NCBI GenBank assembly: GCA_032717465.1
Contig: CM064663.1
Location: forward strand, 15,085,684-15,149,683
Length of the DNA: 64,000 bases
Direction of reading: 5' to 3'
Source: Coenobita brevimanus
Lineage: Eukaryota > Arthropoda > Malacostraca > Decapoda > Coenobitidae
Position numbers and translations under genes: made by a program. Below, piece after piece: positions 1 through 11,849 of the stretch. The first letter of the stretch is position 1, and each line of letters starts with the position of its first letter. The notes below the pieces were generated by a model. That model was given only the letters and a program-made list of their open reading frames with translations, ran no database searches and had not been told where the DNA came from.

Positions 1-897
1 TTTCACCATTGTTGTTTGTTTTGGTTATGGATTATGTTATGAAAAAGGTTGTAAGGAGAACAGGTGCAGGAATTAACTGGAAAGAAAATAAGAAGCTGAT
101 GGATTTGGACGATGCTGATGATATTGTACTGATTTGCGGAAGTATTTACGAGATGCAGAGGGTGCTTGATTGTCTGGTGGAGGAAGGAGAAAAAGTGGGA
201 TTGGTAATAAATTGTGGAAAGACTGAAATTATAAATATGAACGTGGAGAACCAAATCGATTGTGTAATTGGGAATAATGTGGTGAAGAATGTAGAAAACT
301 TTAAATATCTGGGAACGATTGTATCATCTAGTGGATCATTAAACAATGAAATTGAGGAGAGGATTAGACAGGCTTGGCGAGCTGTTGGAATGTTGAAATC
401 TGTTTGGAATATTAATATGCTTTCGGTACATACTAAAGTGAAAATGTACAAGTCCATGGTTAGACCCATTTTAATTTATGGGCATGAGTCATGGTACAGT
501 ACAATTGCAACAGATCAGAAAGTATTACGATTTGAGAATAAAATACTGAGAAGGATTCTTGGGGTAAAGTGGGAAGACAGAGTTACAAATGCAAGAGTAA
601 GGGATATTACGAGAGTGGAACCAGTTAATAAATATGTGAGACTGTCTCACTGGAAGTGGCTGAGACACATATACAGAAAAGAAGGTAATTTAATACAGGA
701 TGTGCCAGAGTGGCCTGCTAGAGGAAGAAGAGGTAGAGGTAGGCCGCGGGAAACCTGGTTGAGGACAATGAAAAAAGAAGCAGGAGAGGAGTGTTGGTGG
801 GACCTGAAGGAGATGGCAAAAGACAAATATTGGTGGACAGAGTTCATTGAGGCCCTATGCATCCCGCGGGGTGCCACAGGAAATGATTGATTGATTG
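1..897 (+). mobile_element. RTE-like LINE, 3' part (copy 1), reverse transcriptase C-terminal half
   Basis: This is the C-terminal half of a non-LTR reverse transcriptase, open at the left window edge. The reading frame runs from base 3 to a stop at 888-890. The first in-frame methionine-like codon is TTG, so it is not a true start. It closely matches 23055-23937. The catalytic YADD box of that copy reads DADD here (near 110-121), and an extra lysine codon precedes it, so this copy is inactive. Downstream come the RTE-type thumb region (motifs KYLGTIVSSSGSLNNEIEER, YGHESWYS) and a basic [12 protein letters not shown] tail. The frame is intact to the real stop, unlike the other copy. The 3' end is short GATT units followed directly by (TA)n. 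RTE-like assignment rests on the thumb motifs and the short-repeat tail; clade not confirmed. Confidence 0.85.
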
Positions 898-899
898 AT

Positions 900-1162
<263 letters not shown>

Positions 1163-1199
1163 ATAAGTAATTAATTAATACATAAAATCTATCTGTCTC

Positions 1200-1492
1200 A
1201 CTGTCTGTCTATCCATCGATCTATCTATCTATCTATCTATTTATATATGTATATATATATAGATAGAGAGATAGATAGAGAGATAGGTAGGTAGGTAGAT
1301 AGATATAGCTAGATAGATAGATAGATAGATAGATATAGAGAGACAGAGAGATAGATATAAATATTGATATAGATAAAGATATATATAGATATTGATATAG
1401 ATATAGACATAGATATAGATATATTTATAGATAGATAAATAGATAGATATTTAGATAGCTAGATAGATATAGAGATAGATATATATATATAA

Positions 1493-1552
<60 letters not shown>
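1200..1552. repeat. Degenerate (GATA)n/(CTAT)n then (TA)n
   Basis: Imperfect GATA, GACA and GAGA units (1200-1480) merge into pure TA (about 1497-1552). No gene is seen. The TA tract is the left flank and target of the Tigger element that follows. Confidence 0.95.
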
Positions 1553-1556
<4 letters not shown>

Positions 1557-2593
1557 ATCCCTCTAATATCCGAACGCCCAATATCCGAACATCCCCAATA
1601 ACTGGACTTAAACGTCCCGGGATCCAATATTCCCAAAATGGGCCAAAAAATGCAAAAAATTTGAAAAAAATCTTACTTTTTTCCCACCCATAATTTGAAA
1701 TTGCCACCCTGCTCCGAACAGCTGTTACACCATGGTCCCTTCACCCCTTCCTTCCTCCCCCCTCCCCCTTCCCCTGTCAGGGTTGCCATTTGGTATTTTT
1801 CATTACCAAGTGTGGGCCAATTTGGTAATGAAAAATTCGTTTGGTAATGAATCAGTATAATGCATTACCAAATGGATTTTTCACATGTATGAAGATACAC
1901 AGGATGGAGATGGTAGATTGTTTGCTCTCTCTGATTAATTTGGTAGCTATATAGCGTGATAATAATCAAGATGTTGTTAATTATAAGAAGAGTGATTACA
2001 TGTATTTCCACTTGTGTATATAATTAGTGAAGAATAGATGCTAGCTTTACGAATTTGGTAATGAAAATTAAAAATGGTAATGAAAATTGAGGAGTTTGGT
2101 AATGTGGCTGTTGCGATCTGGCAACTCTGTTACCCCGCCATCATCAACAGTCACAGCCTAACTCCGATTGAGAGCAGATGCATATAGCAGCTTAAGCCAC
2201 AGGTGCTTGTTTTTTGTGAATAAACAGTGAATAAACTGTAATACCTCGCCACTAGAACACACGGAAATTAGAATTTAGAGTGCAGAGGATTAACTGTGGA
2301 CCAGTCCAGGAGCCAGGGACTTGTAAGTACCCAGAATGTTTAATATTGTATAAACTCACCTCTAAAACCTCATTTTATGGTTCTTTTGCATTTATTTAAG
2401 TCTTTTATGTCCCTTATTGGTGTGATTTGGGTCTTGAATAGGTGCAATGCATGTCCAGAGAGAGTTGTATAGGTGTTTTTCTGAGTTAGGGTCCATAAGT
2501 ACAAGTCCAGGAGTCTGGGGCCCAATATCCGGACAGGATCACTATCCGGACATGCCTTTGGCTCTATTACATCGGATATTGGAGGGATTACTG
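1553..2593 (+). mobile_element. Tigger/pogo-type non-autonomous element (A)
   Basis: The left end reads AGTAATCCC and the right end is its inverse (GGGATTACTG), each next to a TA, the target duplication of pogo/Tigger elements. The first ~200 bases are the inverse of 5640-5796, and about 2290-2593 is the inverse of about 2652-2950, so this is a shortened relative of the neighbouring Tigger in opposite orientation. It has no transposase. The interior carries a shorter foreign insert (1778-2129). Both flanks are TA/CTAT microsatellite. Confidence 0.8.
1778..2129. mobile_element. Short TIR element nested in Tigger A
   Basis: A 352-base segment rich in TTTGGTAATG motifs that has no match in the related Tigger at 2652-5796. 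Its ends, CAGGGTTGCCA and the inverse of CAGAGTTGCCA, form an imperfect terminal inverted repeat of hAT-like style. I could not find a clear 8-base target duplication, so the boundaries and superfamily are tentative. It codes for nothing recognisable. Confidence 0.4.
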
Positions 2594-2597
2594 TATC

Positions 2598-2651
2598 TAT
2601 CTATCTATCTATCTATATATATATATACTGTATATATATATATATATATAT
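2598..2651. repeat. (CTAT)n/(TA)n spacer between two Tigger elements
   Basis: A simple-repeat spacer of about 54 bases separating the facing ends of Tigger A and Tigger B. The flanking ends are inverse copies of each other, so the locus forms a large imperfect palindrome (about 2290-2945). Confidence 0.9.
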
Positions 2652-5600
2652 AAGTAATCCCTCCACTATCCGATGTAATAGAGCCATAGGCATGTCCGGA
2701 AAGTGGTCCTGTCCGGATAGTGGGCACCAGCCTCTTGGACTTGTACTTATGGACCCTAACTCAGAAAAATACCTATACAACTCCCTCTAGGCATGCGTAG
2801 CACCTATTTACGACCCAAATCACACCAATAAGGGATATAAAAGACTGAAATAAATGCAAAAGAACCATAAAATGAGGTTTTTGAGGTAGGTTTATACAAT
2901 TTTAAACATTCTGGGTACTTACTAGTCCCTGGCTTCTTGACTGTTAGTTATGGACCCTAATCTATCCTAACTCAGAAAAACACCTCCCTACTGCACATGC
3001 ATAGGACCTAAGACACTATTCACACCAATATGGGACATAAAAGAGTGAAATGAGGTGTTAGAGGTAAGTACAGTATGGATAATACAGTACAGTACATATG
3101 AAACATTCTCGGTACTTACAGCAAGTCCCTGGCCATCTCGATGAATAACCGCCTTCTCTCAGACTCTGACAGTAAGAAGGATTTCTTGAAGCACTTGCAG
3201 TACACTGTTCATGAAGTCTTGCACTGAACTTAGTCATTCGCATTCAGAAGTCCATTCTCTTAACACTACGCACTCTTGTCTTAGTTATGCTCCATTGTAA
3301 CTTAATGAAATAAGTGTTGCACTCTGCACTTTAAGTCTTTCCACTCATAAAACCATTTTCTAAATAAAATACACTCAAGTTAATTTATGTTACATTTAAA
3401 GTCCATTAAATCTTTGTCTTTTCACTCAGATTTCTAAATTCTTAACAATACTGTATGCACTGTTTTTCTTTCACTGCACAACACTAAATTCCCGTGTGGT
3501 CTAGTGGAATAGTTCTTGACCTTTAATCACTGTCAGAGTCTGAGAGTAGCACAGGGAAGTGACCTAGGGGTGCGTCGCTGGGTCATGGTGATGGCGTACC
3601 AACTGCAGACGACTCTGAAGATAGGCGCAAACTCACGTCGAGCGGTGACTCCACCGTGGCTGATGTGCTGGGCTGTGGCTCGGAGCATGAAGGCCTGTCT
3701 TGGGGAGGCAACGGAGTGGAGCCAGCGCTGGGCACAGCGGGGGTCACGGGCCTGAAAAAGCTGTCAATCGTTGATTGATGCAAGGAACGACGATTCTGAC
3801 GATTATTGATGCACTGCCTGAAAGCACACACTTCCTCCACAAGTTCCAAGGGCCCCATCTCCCTGTCGCAGTCTGGGTGTTCCAGGTAGTCCAGAACGAA
3901 CTCTTGGTGTTCCCAGAGTGCGCTCAGCTTGGGGATGGCTAGAGTAGTGTCATGCTGAGAGGAGTCCTCATCATCGTTGCCATCCTCATCAGAATCTTCA
4001 AGCTGGGTACTGACACCTGCAACTGAAGATGCGATCTCGATATCAGACAGGGTCTGATACCCAGGATCGCCCTCGTTGTCATCCAACCACTCACGCACTT
4101 TGTCCACATCAACATCGTCCCCATGCACACGTAGACGTGCATGGAAGTCATCCACGTCTAAACCTAGGAAATCATGCTCCACATCCGTTCCGAGAAGCAG
4201 ACGAGACCAATCATTTTCTAGAGTCTTGACAGGGACTTCCTTCCATGCACTGGCCCAGTTGTAAATGATAGACTTGATGTTGTAGTGGCGAAGGTTTTCC
4301 AAAGTCCGCTGGCCTCGTGTGTCCCGTCCCTCCCTGTGCTCGTCCTCGTCCTCGAGAACAACCATCACCTCATCCAGGAACTTCCATTGGTATAGCCGCT
4401 TCGTTGCCACGATCACTCCTTGGTCCATTGGTTGGATGAGAGAAGTAGTATTAGGTGGCAGAAACATGCATCTAATGCGGCCATTCTCAGCCACCAAGTC
4501 CTTGTTGCACGGGTGGGCAGGTGCATTGTCAAGGAGAAGGAGGGCCTTTACCTGGTCGTGTGGGACTCCCAGTTTCTCTGTCTGGTAATGTATGACTTTC
4601 TTGACCAAATAGCAGTGGAACCAGTCTTTGAAGATGTGGGCTGTGAACTATGCCTTCAAGGAATGGTACCAAACGACAGGAAGGACATAACGACAGGAAG
4701 GACATCCATCACCCCACGAAGACACCAAGGCTGCTTTGCACGGCCAACAATAACGGGCTTAAGCCGGTGCATGCCGTTAGCATTAGCACAACACAAAGCA
4801 GATATCCTTTGCTTGGAGAGCTTGCAGCCAGGTACACGCTTCTCCATCTCCTCAGCTAGAGTGTTCATAGGCAAAGAGCGATAGAATAAACCAGTTTTGT
4901 CAGCGTTGTAGACTTGACCAAGAGTGAGGCCTTCCCTGTCGATCAAGCCCTCCATCTTGTGCTGAAACGCTTCTACTCCATCCTCGTTAGCGTCCAAAGC
5001 TTCGCCATGAGACTTATGGTTGGTAAGGCCATGTCATAACTTGAACGCGAAGAGCCAACCCTCGGATGCCTTGAAGTCTAGGGCATCGTGAAGCCTTGCG
5101 AACTTTTCAACAGCAGTCTTCACCTCTGTACCACGCACCATCACACCAGCAGCACGTTGCTGTCGATACCAAATCAATGTGGAGCGGTCGACTTCAGCAA
5201 ACTTGGGAGTAAACAACATCTTCCTCTCCACGTTGCATTTGCTTTTCGACGAGAAGTCTGCCGTGTACTGCATGAATTTGTCTCGGGATCTCTTGATATC
5301 AAACAAAGTAGATTGGGCCAGGTTGAACTCACGAAGGATGCGTGATGAAGACCATCCCACATCCACTTTCTCCAATATCTCCCTCTTCTTCTCCAGAGTG
5401 AAAACCACTTTCTTCCTCTTCTCATGTGGCGGGACCATCATCACACACACGAAGGAGAGGCATGAAAGCAGAGGAGAGCCTGCAGCAGGTAAGGGACCAC
5501 TACAAAAGCGAGCACGTGGGCAGCCATGACGACAAGCGTGCACTCACGACAAGAGATGGGCGGTAAGTGGGGAGGATCCAGGGGTGCTCTAGCGGATGTC

Positions 5601-5793
5601 AGAGGAATGACTCACCAAAACAAAGCTGTCCTGCGCTGCGCACGCCATGTTCAAATTACAGACGGGAAAAAGTCGGATATTTTTCGAATTTTTTGCGGTT
5701 TTCAGATCATTTTGGGAATATTGGATCCCGGGACGATTATGTCTGGTAAGTGGGGATGTCCGGAGAGTGGGCGTCCAGATAGTACGGGGATTA

Positions 5794-5796
<3 letters not shown>
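2652..5796 (-). mobile_element. Tigger/pogo DNA transposon (B), nearly full length
   Basis: About 3.1 kb. The right end is GGGGATTACTG followed by TA, and the left end is TA then AGTAATCCC (one C lost from the inverted repeat). A CENP-B-type transposase lies on the minus strand. The region 2652-3580, beyond the transposase stop, holds the 3' untranslated part and subterminal repeats such as GTCCGGATAGTGG. Both ends lie in TA/GATA microsatellite. The element is dead because its transposase is broken, but both termini are recognisable. Confidence 0.88.
3583..5438 (-). pseudogene. Tigger (jerky/CENP-B-like) transposase, broken
   Basis: A DDE transposase of the pogo/Tigger group would cut and paste the flanking element in the nucleus. 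Reading leftward from a Met at 5438, it starts with a CENP-B N-terminal helix-turn-helix (KRKKVVFTLEKKREILEKV, then the SSSRILREFNLAQSTLFDIK helix pair) and the second DNA-binding domain. The catalytic core follows: first Asp in VYNADKTGLFYR, second in LLLDNAPAHP, third in IQPMDQGVI. An acidic, serine-rich tail ends at 3583. There is one in-frame stop near 5034 (after GWLFAFKL, where the family usually has Trp) and a frameshift between about 4608 and 4656, just after the first catalytic region. All three catalytic Asp codons survive. The Met at 5438 directly precedes the conserved basic motif; the upstream extension to 5543 looks like untranslated sequence. Confidence 0.88.
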
Positions 5797-5834
<38 letters not shown>

Positions 5835-6075
5835 TAGATAGATAGATAGATAGATATACAGTATATATAGATAGACAGATAGATACAGAGATATAAAAAT
5901 ATAGACAGATAGACAGAGAGATAGATATAGATATAGAAATATAAAAAAGATATATACTTATATAGATATAGATAGGTAGATAGATAGATAGATATATATG
6001 GTATATGGTATATATATTTATAATAGGAATAAATTAATAATTATTAAATAGAGAGATAATTATTAAATAGAGAGA

Positions 6076-6170
<95 letters not shown>
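5797..6170. repeat. (TA)n, (GATA)n and (TG)n microsatellites
   Basis: TA 5797-5831, degenerate GATA/GACA to about 6000, AT-rich spacer, TA 6080-6142, TG 6143-6170. No gene is seen. Confidence 0.95.
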
Positions 6171-6175
6171 TCATC

Positions 6176-6855
<680 letters not shown>

Positions 6856-7565
6856 GCACTTATAGAGTAGTAAAAACCATTTTGGATATTTAGGTAGGCA
6901 AAGTATGCAATCGTTTCCACTTTACAAACAAAGCATTCAAGCAAAAATTTATGTTTTTTTTTTTTTTTTTCCAGTGTAAAGTCTTGCCTCACTACCCCTG
7001 CATTCTGTAAATTTAACTGATTTGAGTACGTGAAGGGTATGGTGAAGAAACGGAATAATAAACAATGTGGTAAAAATATATATATATTTTTGAGCTATAG
7101 AAAAAGCATAATCAGTTTATTACATGTGGGATTTTTTCGTCGAGTTGTAGAGGGTTCAGTGGTGCTGCACAACCTGGAAGGTCAGCTGTCGTTCTTCTTC
7201 ATTCTTCATCAGACCACTGTTGTAGTCCATTGCCAGTTTGACTGCCCACTCAGCAACGTCACTGACCACTTTGAGGTGGGCCATGACATCAGGAATGTGA
7301 CAGAGGTCATTGATGCTTGTCGAAGTATCCAGCTTCAAACACTGGAATAGGTTTTTCGACTTCTGGTTGACAAACTTGAGGTTCTCTGATCTGATGCCTT
7401 ATCAATCGTCTACATCAGTGGTTCTTAACTTATGGGTCGCGACCAAAATTTGGGTCGCCAAGCCATTTGGAGTGGGTCGCCAAGAGACAAATATATTAAC
7501 GATATTATTAATGTTGTATGCTATTACTTTTTAACATATTCCTGTACTTGTCGATACTTCACACT

Positions 7566-7571
<6 letters not shown>

Positions 7572-7652
<81 letters not shown>
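7572..7652. repeat. (CT)n microsatellite inside hAT
   Basis: About 80 bases of CT near the left end of the hAT element. The Ser-Leu ORFs across it are artefacts. Confidence 0.97.
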
Positions 7653-7653
<1 letters not shown>

Positions 7654-7789
7654 CCTCTCTCTCCCCTAGAGTAGGCGATTGCATTTGGCTTAAAAAAAGA
7701 TTATTACCATGCACACAACTGGGAGTAGCATACCGGCATTGTACATTTTATATTTTAAAACTTAACAGTTTTCATTTCGGAGTAATGAT

Positions 7790-9014
7790 GCCCAGCTCAT
7801 GGCTTACGTACGGTACCGAGGTCCAGAAGACATGGAAGAGGAATTTCTGTTCTGTCGGCCATTACACACGACCACAACCAGGGATGATATTTTCAGTACT
7901 GTGGACTCATTCTTCAAGGAAGTAGGGCTTCAGTGGAATCAGTGTTTTATGTCTGTTGTGATTGTGCACCAGCAATGCTGAGAGTACGTCATGGCTTCAT
8001 TGCTAGAGTTAAAGAAGAAAATCCATTCGTGCTGATTGTTCACTGTCTCCTTCACTGTGAGAATCTTGCTTCTCAGGGATTGTCACCTGAGTTACAGAAA
8101 GTGATGCAGGAAGTCATCCAGGTAGTCAGTTTCATTAATCTAGGGCTGTACCCTCCAGGATCATCAGTCGGATGTGTTTTGATTTTGGTTCAGAACATGT
8201 ACACGTGTTGTACCACTCTGAGGTTAGGTGGCTGTCACGAGGAAGGGTGCTCCAACGGTTGCCTGAAATGCGGAACGAGACTGAGATATTTCTAGAAAAA
8301 AAAGAATTATTCACTGGCCCCAAAGATTCTCAGATTCAAAGTAGGTGATGCAAATGGCTTATCTTGCAGATATCTTTGCTGAGATTAACGCCTTGAACAT
8401 TTCAATGCAAGGTCGCGATCAGACATTAGTTGGTCTGTCAGAGAAGGTAACTGCATTCAAGGGGAAACTGAAGCTGTGGAAGAGTAAAACTGAGACTGGG
8501 AAGACTGCGTCGTTCCATCTTTGAGTGAATTTCTGGGAGACGAAAAATTTTCTCTCACCCAGGTCCAAAGCATCATTGTGGAACATATCTCCAGACTAAT
8601 CGAAGAGTTTTTCACTACATTCCTGAGAATGTGATGAAATATGCCTGGGTAAGAAATCCCTTCAGCATTGAAGCTGAAGACTTACCTGACGAGATTTCGA
8701 ACATCAGCTACCTCCAGGAGCAGCTCATCGAGGTTCAGAATGATGAAACACTTCTTTATGATTTCAGGAAACAAAACGAATCACTGAGCTCATTCTGGAT
8801 CAGAATTTACAAAGAAAAGAAAATTCTTGGAGGTGAAGCCCTGAAAGCACTCCTTCCCTTTGCTACAACTCATCTGTGTGAGACAGGATTTTCTGCACTC
8901 ACACAGTACAGAAACCGTCTACAACCAGAGCATGACCTAAGATGCAGTCTGTCATCTAAATCACCCCGGTTTGAGAAGCTGATTGAAACTTTTCAGTGCC
9001 AGGGATCTCACTGA
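7790..9014 (+). pseudogene. hAT transposase remnant (ZBED5/SCAND3-like)
   Basis: The coding remnant lacks the BED zinc finger and N-terminal part. Fragments in order: EDMEEEFLFCRPLHTTTTRDD (about 7830), an RNase H-fold region with HGFIARVKEENPFVLIVHCL in another frame (about 7990-8050), LADIFAEINALNISMQGRDQ (about 8360), and a C-terminal dimerisation segment from 8631 with LLPFATTHLCETGFSAL..YRNRLQPEHDLR, the hAT family signature, ending at the stop before 9014. At least three frame changes separate the pieces. This group would mobilise elements with the GGTTCTTAA-type ends seen here; this copy cannot. The C-terminal stretch of 127 residues is well preserved, so decay is moderate. Confidence 0.85.
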
Positions 9015-10685
9015 TTATAGTACTTTATGTCTCAGACAACATCCAAAATAGTGACTTTCTCCTTAATGGTCAGAGTAAATAGGTGTATCATGAACATGAA
9101 TGAATTTTTTTGATTTTCTGATCTTCGATTTATTTTTTTCCTGCCAAAATGTGTTAATATTTTAGTTCTTAGGATGTACACATAATAAAAATGAAATTTA
9201 TTTATTATGACATCAATAAAATATTGAAATATTACTTTGGTTTTAGTGACATGATATGACACACATGTTTGTTTGCAGTGTAAGTTTACAAGGGTTTGGG
9301 TCGCCATATAGACCATCTTATGGATTTCGGGTCGCCAAGAAAAAAGGGTAAGAACCACTGGTCTACATGGTCAATCGGCGCAGACCCTTCTTCCTCGGCA
9401 GTGCTGTGGTCATATTTTTCAGCAGTTCCTGCTTTTTCTCGGCAAAGAGTTTGTCAGAATACATGGCTAGTGGAGCCAGGTCCTCACTGAGGTACCAGAG
9501 ATGGCTTTTGATTTTGTCCAGTGCCTTTTTCGCTACAACGGGATCCACCTCTTTGAATTCTTCAATCATCTTCAGATTGAGGTCATTAACTGAAGCATCG
9601 ACAGCGTTTGGGGCTTTAAACCAGTGCATTACATAGATGGTGACAAGGAAGACACAGATACATTTGATGGCCTCCTGTTGATGCCATTTGAAGGGGAAGG
9701 AGGCTGCATCCTTCAGTTGATTTCTGAAAAGGAAGATCTTGAGGCAGTAAAGGCCTTTGGCCATCCAACGTGCTCTGCGATAGGCACCTGGACGGTGAAA
9801 GGTCATCCACGCTGGCTTCTTGCCCAGGAAAGCCAAAGCTGGAGGAGCTCAAGGTGGTCATCACGGGGTTGTGCATGATCCATGTGGCTGAGTATGAAGT
9901 ATTCAGTGTCCTCGGCTCTGTTGGCATTCCACGACTGAGATTTTTCATCTAGGTCATCATTGCAGGGATCGAAGGAATCTGTGTCAATTTTGTTCTAAAA
10001 CTCTTTGAATTGACCGAAGAGAGGAATTCAGGAAGAGAAAATGAGGTCAAAGATCCCTGCCACTATAAGTTCACACATGTGGTTCCTTCATGCCAAGAAC
10101 AACAGTGGGACTTGGAGACCTCTTTCAATGACAAAGCAAGTTTTGCTGTGAACCTTGGTGTTAGATGCTGTAGTATCAAAACAGAGCCCTGGAGGGCTTC
10201 ATCTCTGGCCACTCATCTAGAGTCCTTAGCACTGCCACTCCCATTGCTTCGCCCATTCCAGCAGGGATCTTAGGGATTGCCAAGATCTTCTCCGTACCAA
10301 TCCCTGTAACAACAATTGCCAGGCGATTACTGCGGCCGATACTATGGATGTTGGGCAAGAGCTTTCCATCAAAATGGAGAATCAAGGGTGTTTGTGGCTA
10401 GTATTCATTTTTTTATCTTTTCAGCGATCTCAGTCCTTGATTCCTTCCAAACAGAGTGGAGAGATCCGACAGACAACGTGAATTTCCCCACGTCAAGCCC
10501 TGCTGCGATCAAGACAGGAGTTACCACTTGCATTGTAACTCGTGTTGAAATGAGGCATGGGTTTCAGAAGGCCTAAGAAATATTGCAAAGTATGGTGTAG
10601 TTTCCACGAGTAGTGGAACTGAGTAAGTACTTTCCTCTTCAAGTTCCTGTTCGATTTTCCTGAACACCCTAAATTATGTAATTAT

Positions 10686-10690
<5 letters not shown>

Positions 10691-10741
<51 letters not shown>
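10691..10741. repeat. (GA)n microsatellite at the 5' end of the CR1/L2-like LINE
   Basis: About 50 bases of GA next to CACGTGACGTCAGTTGGC. The second LINE copy also begins next to a GA/CT tract (44643-44692), so this repeat is probably part of the element or of its preferred insertion context. Confidence 0.95.
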
Positions 10742-10745
<4 letters not shown>

Positions 10746-10859
10746 GTGACGTCAGTTGGCAGTCGCTCACATGAGGTCAGTCTGTTAAGATGTCTCCTGG
10801 CGTTCCTGATTTACAGTAACTAGCAGTACTCACTTCTTGTGAGAAATGTCAGTGATTTT

Positions 10860-10977
10860 AGTGACCTATGATAGTGTTGTGCTAGTGTGTTGTAGTGAAA
10901 TGTGATAGTGTTGTGCTAGTGTGTTGTAGTGACCTGTGATAGTGTTGTGCTAGTGAGTTGTAGTGACCTGTAATACC
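10860..10977 (+). repeat. 34-bp minisatellite, about 3 units, in the LINE 5' region
   Basis: Units read roughly as GACCTGTGATAGTGTTGTGC plus TAGTGTGTTGTAGT, in tandem without spacers. The same unit is repeated about 20 times in the other LINE copy (43857-44528). It lies just upstream of the ORF1 start, where LINE promoters sit. Confidence 0.9.
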
Positions 10978-10998
10978 TTTGTGTGAATTTGGGTGTGA

Positions 10999-11820
10999 TG
11001 GCTTTCTCTACGGAGAGTTTTGTCCCAGCAGCAAGTTTCGAGGACTACCTTGAGTTAAGGGAAAAAACTTCCCATACTGAAGCGGGAAGTACAGGTTCAT
11101 AGGCAGAAGTCACAAGTGAAGGAATTGTTGAAGATATTGGAGGAGAGAGGAAAAAAGGCTGAAGGTTGGACACTTGTTCATAAGGGTGCACCCTTACGAA
11201 ACAAGCAGAGATAAAAAGCACAAATGGATTCGACACATTACGAGACGAATTTAAAGGGAAGGCAAAGAGGGAAGTACAGTAGAGGAGAAGGACGATGAGA
11301 AAACTTCCCGTACAGGTAAGTATACATAGATCAAGAAAGGTAAGAAAATGTTGTCATTGTTGGAGACTTCCAGGTAAGATAACTAACAGAGCAATGTATA
11401 CTCCACTCATCAAACAGATGTCTTGGGGCCAGAAAGGATAATGTGATAGAAAAAAAATCAAATATCGTGAAGGATAATGGAGACAAACCCACTATGTGCC
11501 TCAGTGTAGGAGGCAATGATATTGGTAGGCATAAGAATGAGATACTGTGGCAGTAGTACAAGGTTATGTTGAAGAACGTTAAGGAGAGGGGAGGGACCCC
11601 TGTAGTACTTGGTACTTTCCTTAGGAGGGGAGTTGGGAGTGAATGGTTGAGCAGGGCGATAGGTTTTAATTGCCACCTTAAAAAGTATTGCAAATACAAT
11701 GCAATATCTTTTATAAACAGCTGGGACTAGTTTTATGGACGGAGTATCATGGATAGCTGGGATGGGACTTATCTCAGTTGACATGGAGTTACTGTTTTAG
11801 CTGGATTGATAGATAGGGAT
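10999..11820 (+). pseudogene. CR1/L2-like LINE ORF1 remnant with SGNH-esterase domain (copy 1)
   Basis: From an ATG at 10999 a short N-terminal region (MAFSTESFVPAASFEDYLEL) is broken by a stop. The esterase part follows in fragments: VGDFQVR (11362 on), a glycine-rich VGGNDIG equivalent near 11505-11525, and a WDGTYLS-like block near 11758-11775 that corresponds to WDETHLS in copy 2. Esterase-type ORF1 proteins are known in CR1-like non-LTR elements, where they are thought to help bind or process the particle. Here the catalytic GDS motif reads GDF, and several stops interrupt the frame. AG-GTAAG motifs (near 11315 and 11372) resemble splice donors. The call rests on alignment with the better-kept copy at 42995-43402. 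Confidence 0.7.
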
Positions 11821-11849
11821 AGTTTTTTTTTTTTCTTTTTTTTAAGGTT

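Larger units (their letters stand above)
7416..9360 (+). mobile_element. hAT DNA transposon with perfect 8 bp target duplication
   Basis: Termini CAGTGGTTCTTA (7416) and its inverse TAAGAACCACTG (to 9360), followed inside by repeated GGGTCGC motifs. The element is flanked by identical 8-mers GTCTACAT at 7408-7415 and 9361-9368, the hallmark of hAT insertion. It interrupts the degenerate minus-strand gene described above. It contains a (CT)n tract (about 7572-7652) and a broken transposase on the plus strand. Confidence 0.95.
7020..10680 (-). pseudogene. Degenerate gene of an unnamed family with HFDGK / CFDTT / CxxH-like motifs, split by a hAT element
   Basis: Reading leftward from about 10680, fragments in shifting frames give a coherent protein. 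Order: a segment near 10440-10560 (VGSLHSVWKESRTEI); HFDGKLLPNI (about 10360); GLCFDTTASNT (Asp codon 10175-10177); then LA-stop-RNHMCELIV, where a TGA (10088-10090) sits where the family motif would have Cys; then FHRPGAYRRARWMAKGLYCL (about 9780-9840); SHLWYLSEDLAPLAMYSDKL (about 9450-9500); and, beyond the inserted hAT (7416-9360), RSENLKFVNQKSKNLFQCLK, EWAVKLAM and NEEERQLTFQVV to about 7156. The Asp...Asp...CxxH layout recalls RNase H-fold DDE transposases, but I do not know a name or function. At least four frame breaks show it is dead. Without the hAT its frame would join at GTCTACAT. Confidence 0.7.

Noticed and set aside
7432..7674. Ser-Leu repeat proteins over the (CT)n tract (and at 44636-44887)
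   Set aside because: Simple-repeat translation inside a hAT element and beside a LINE.
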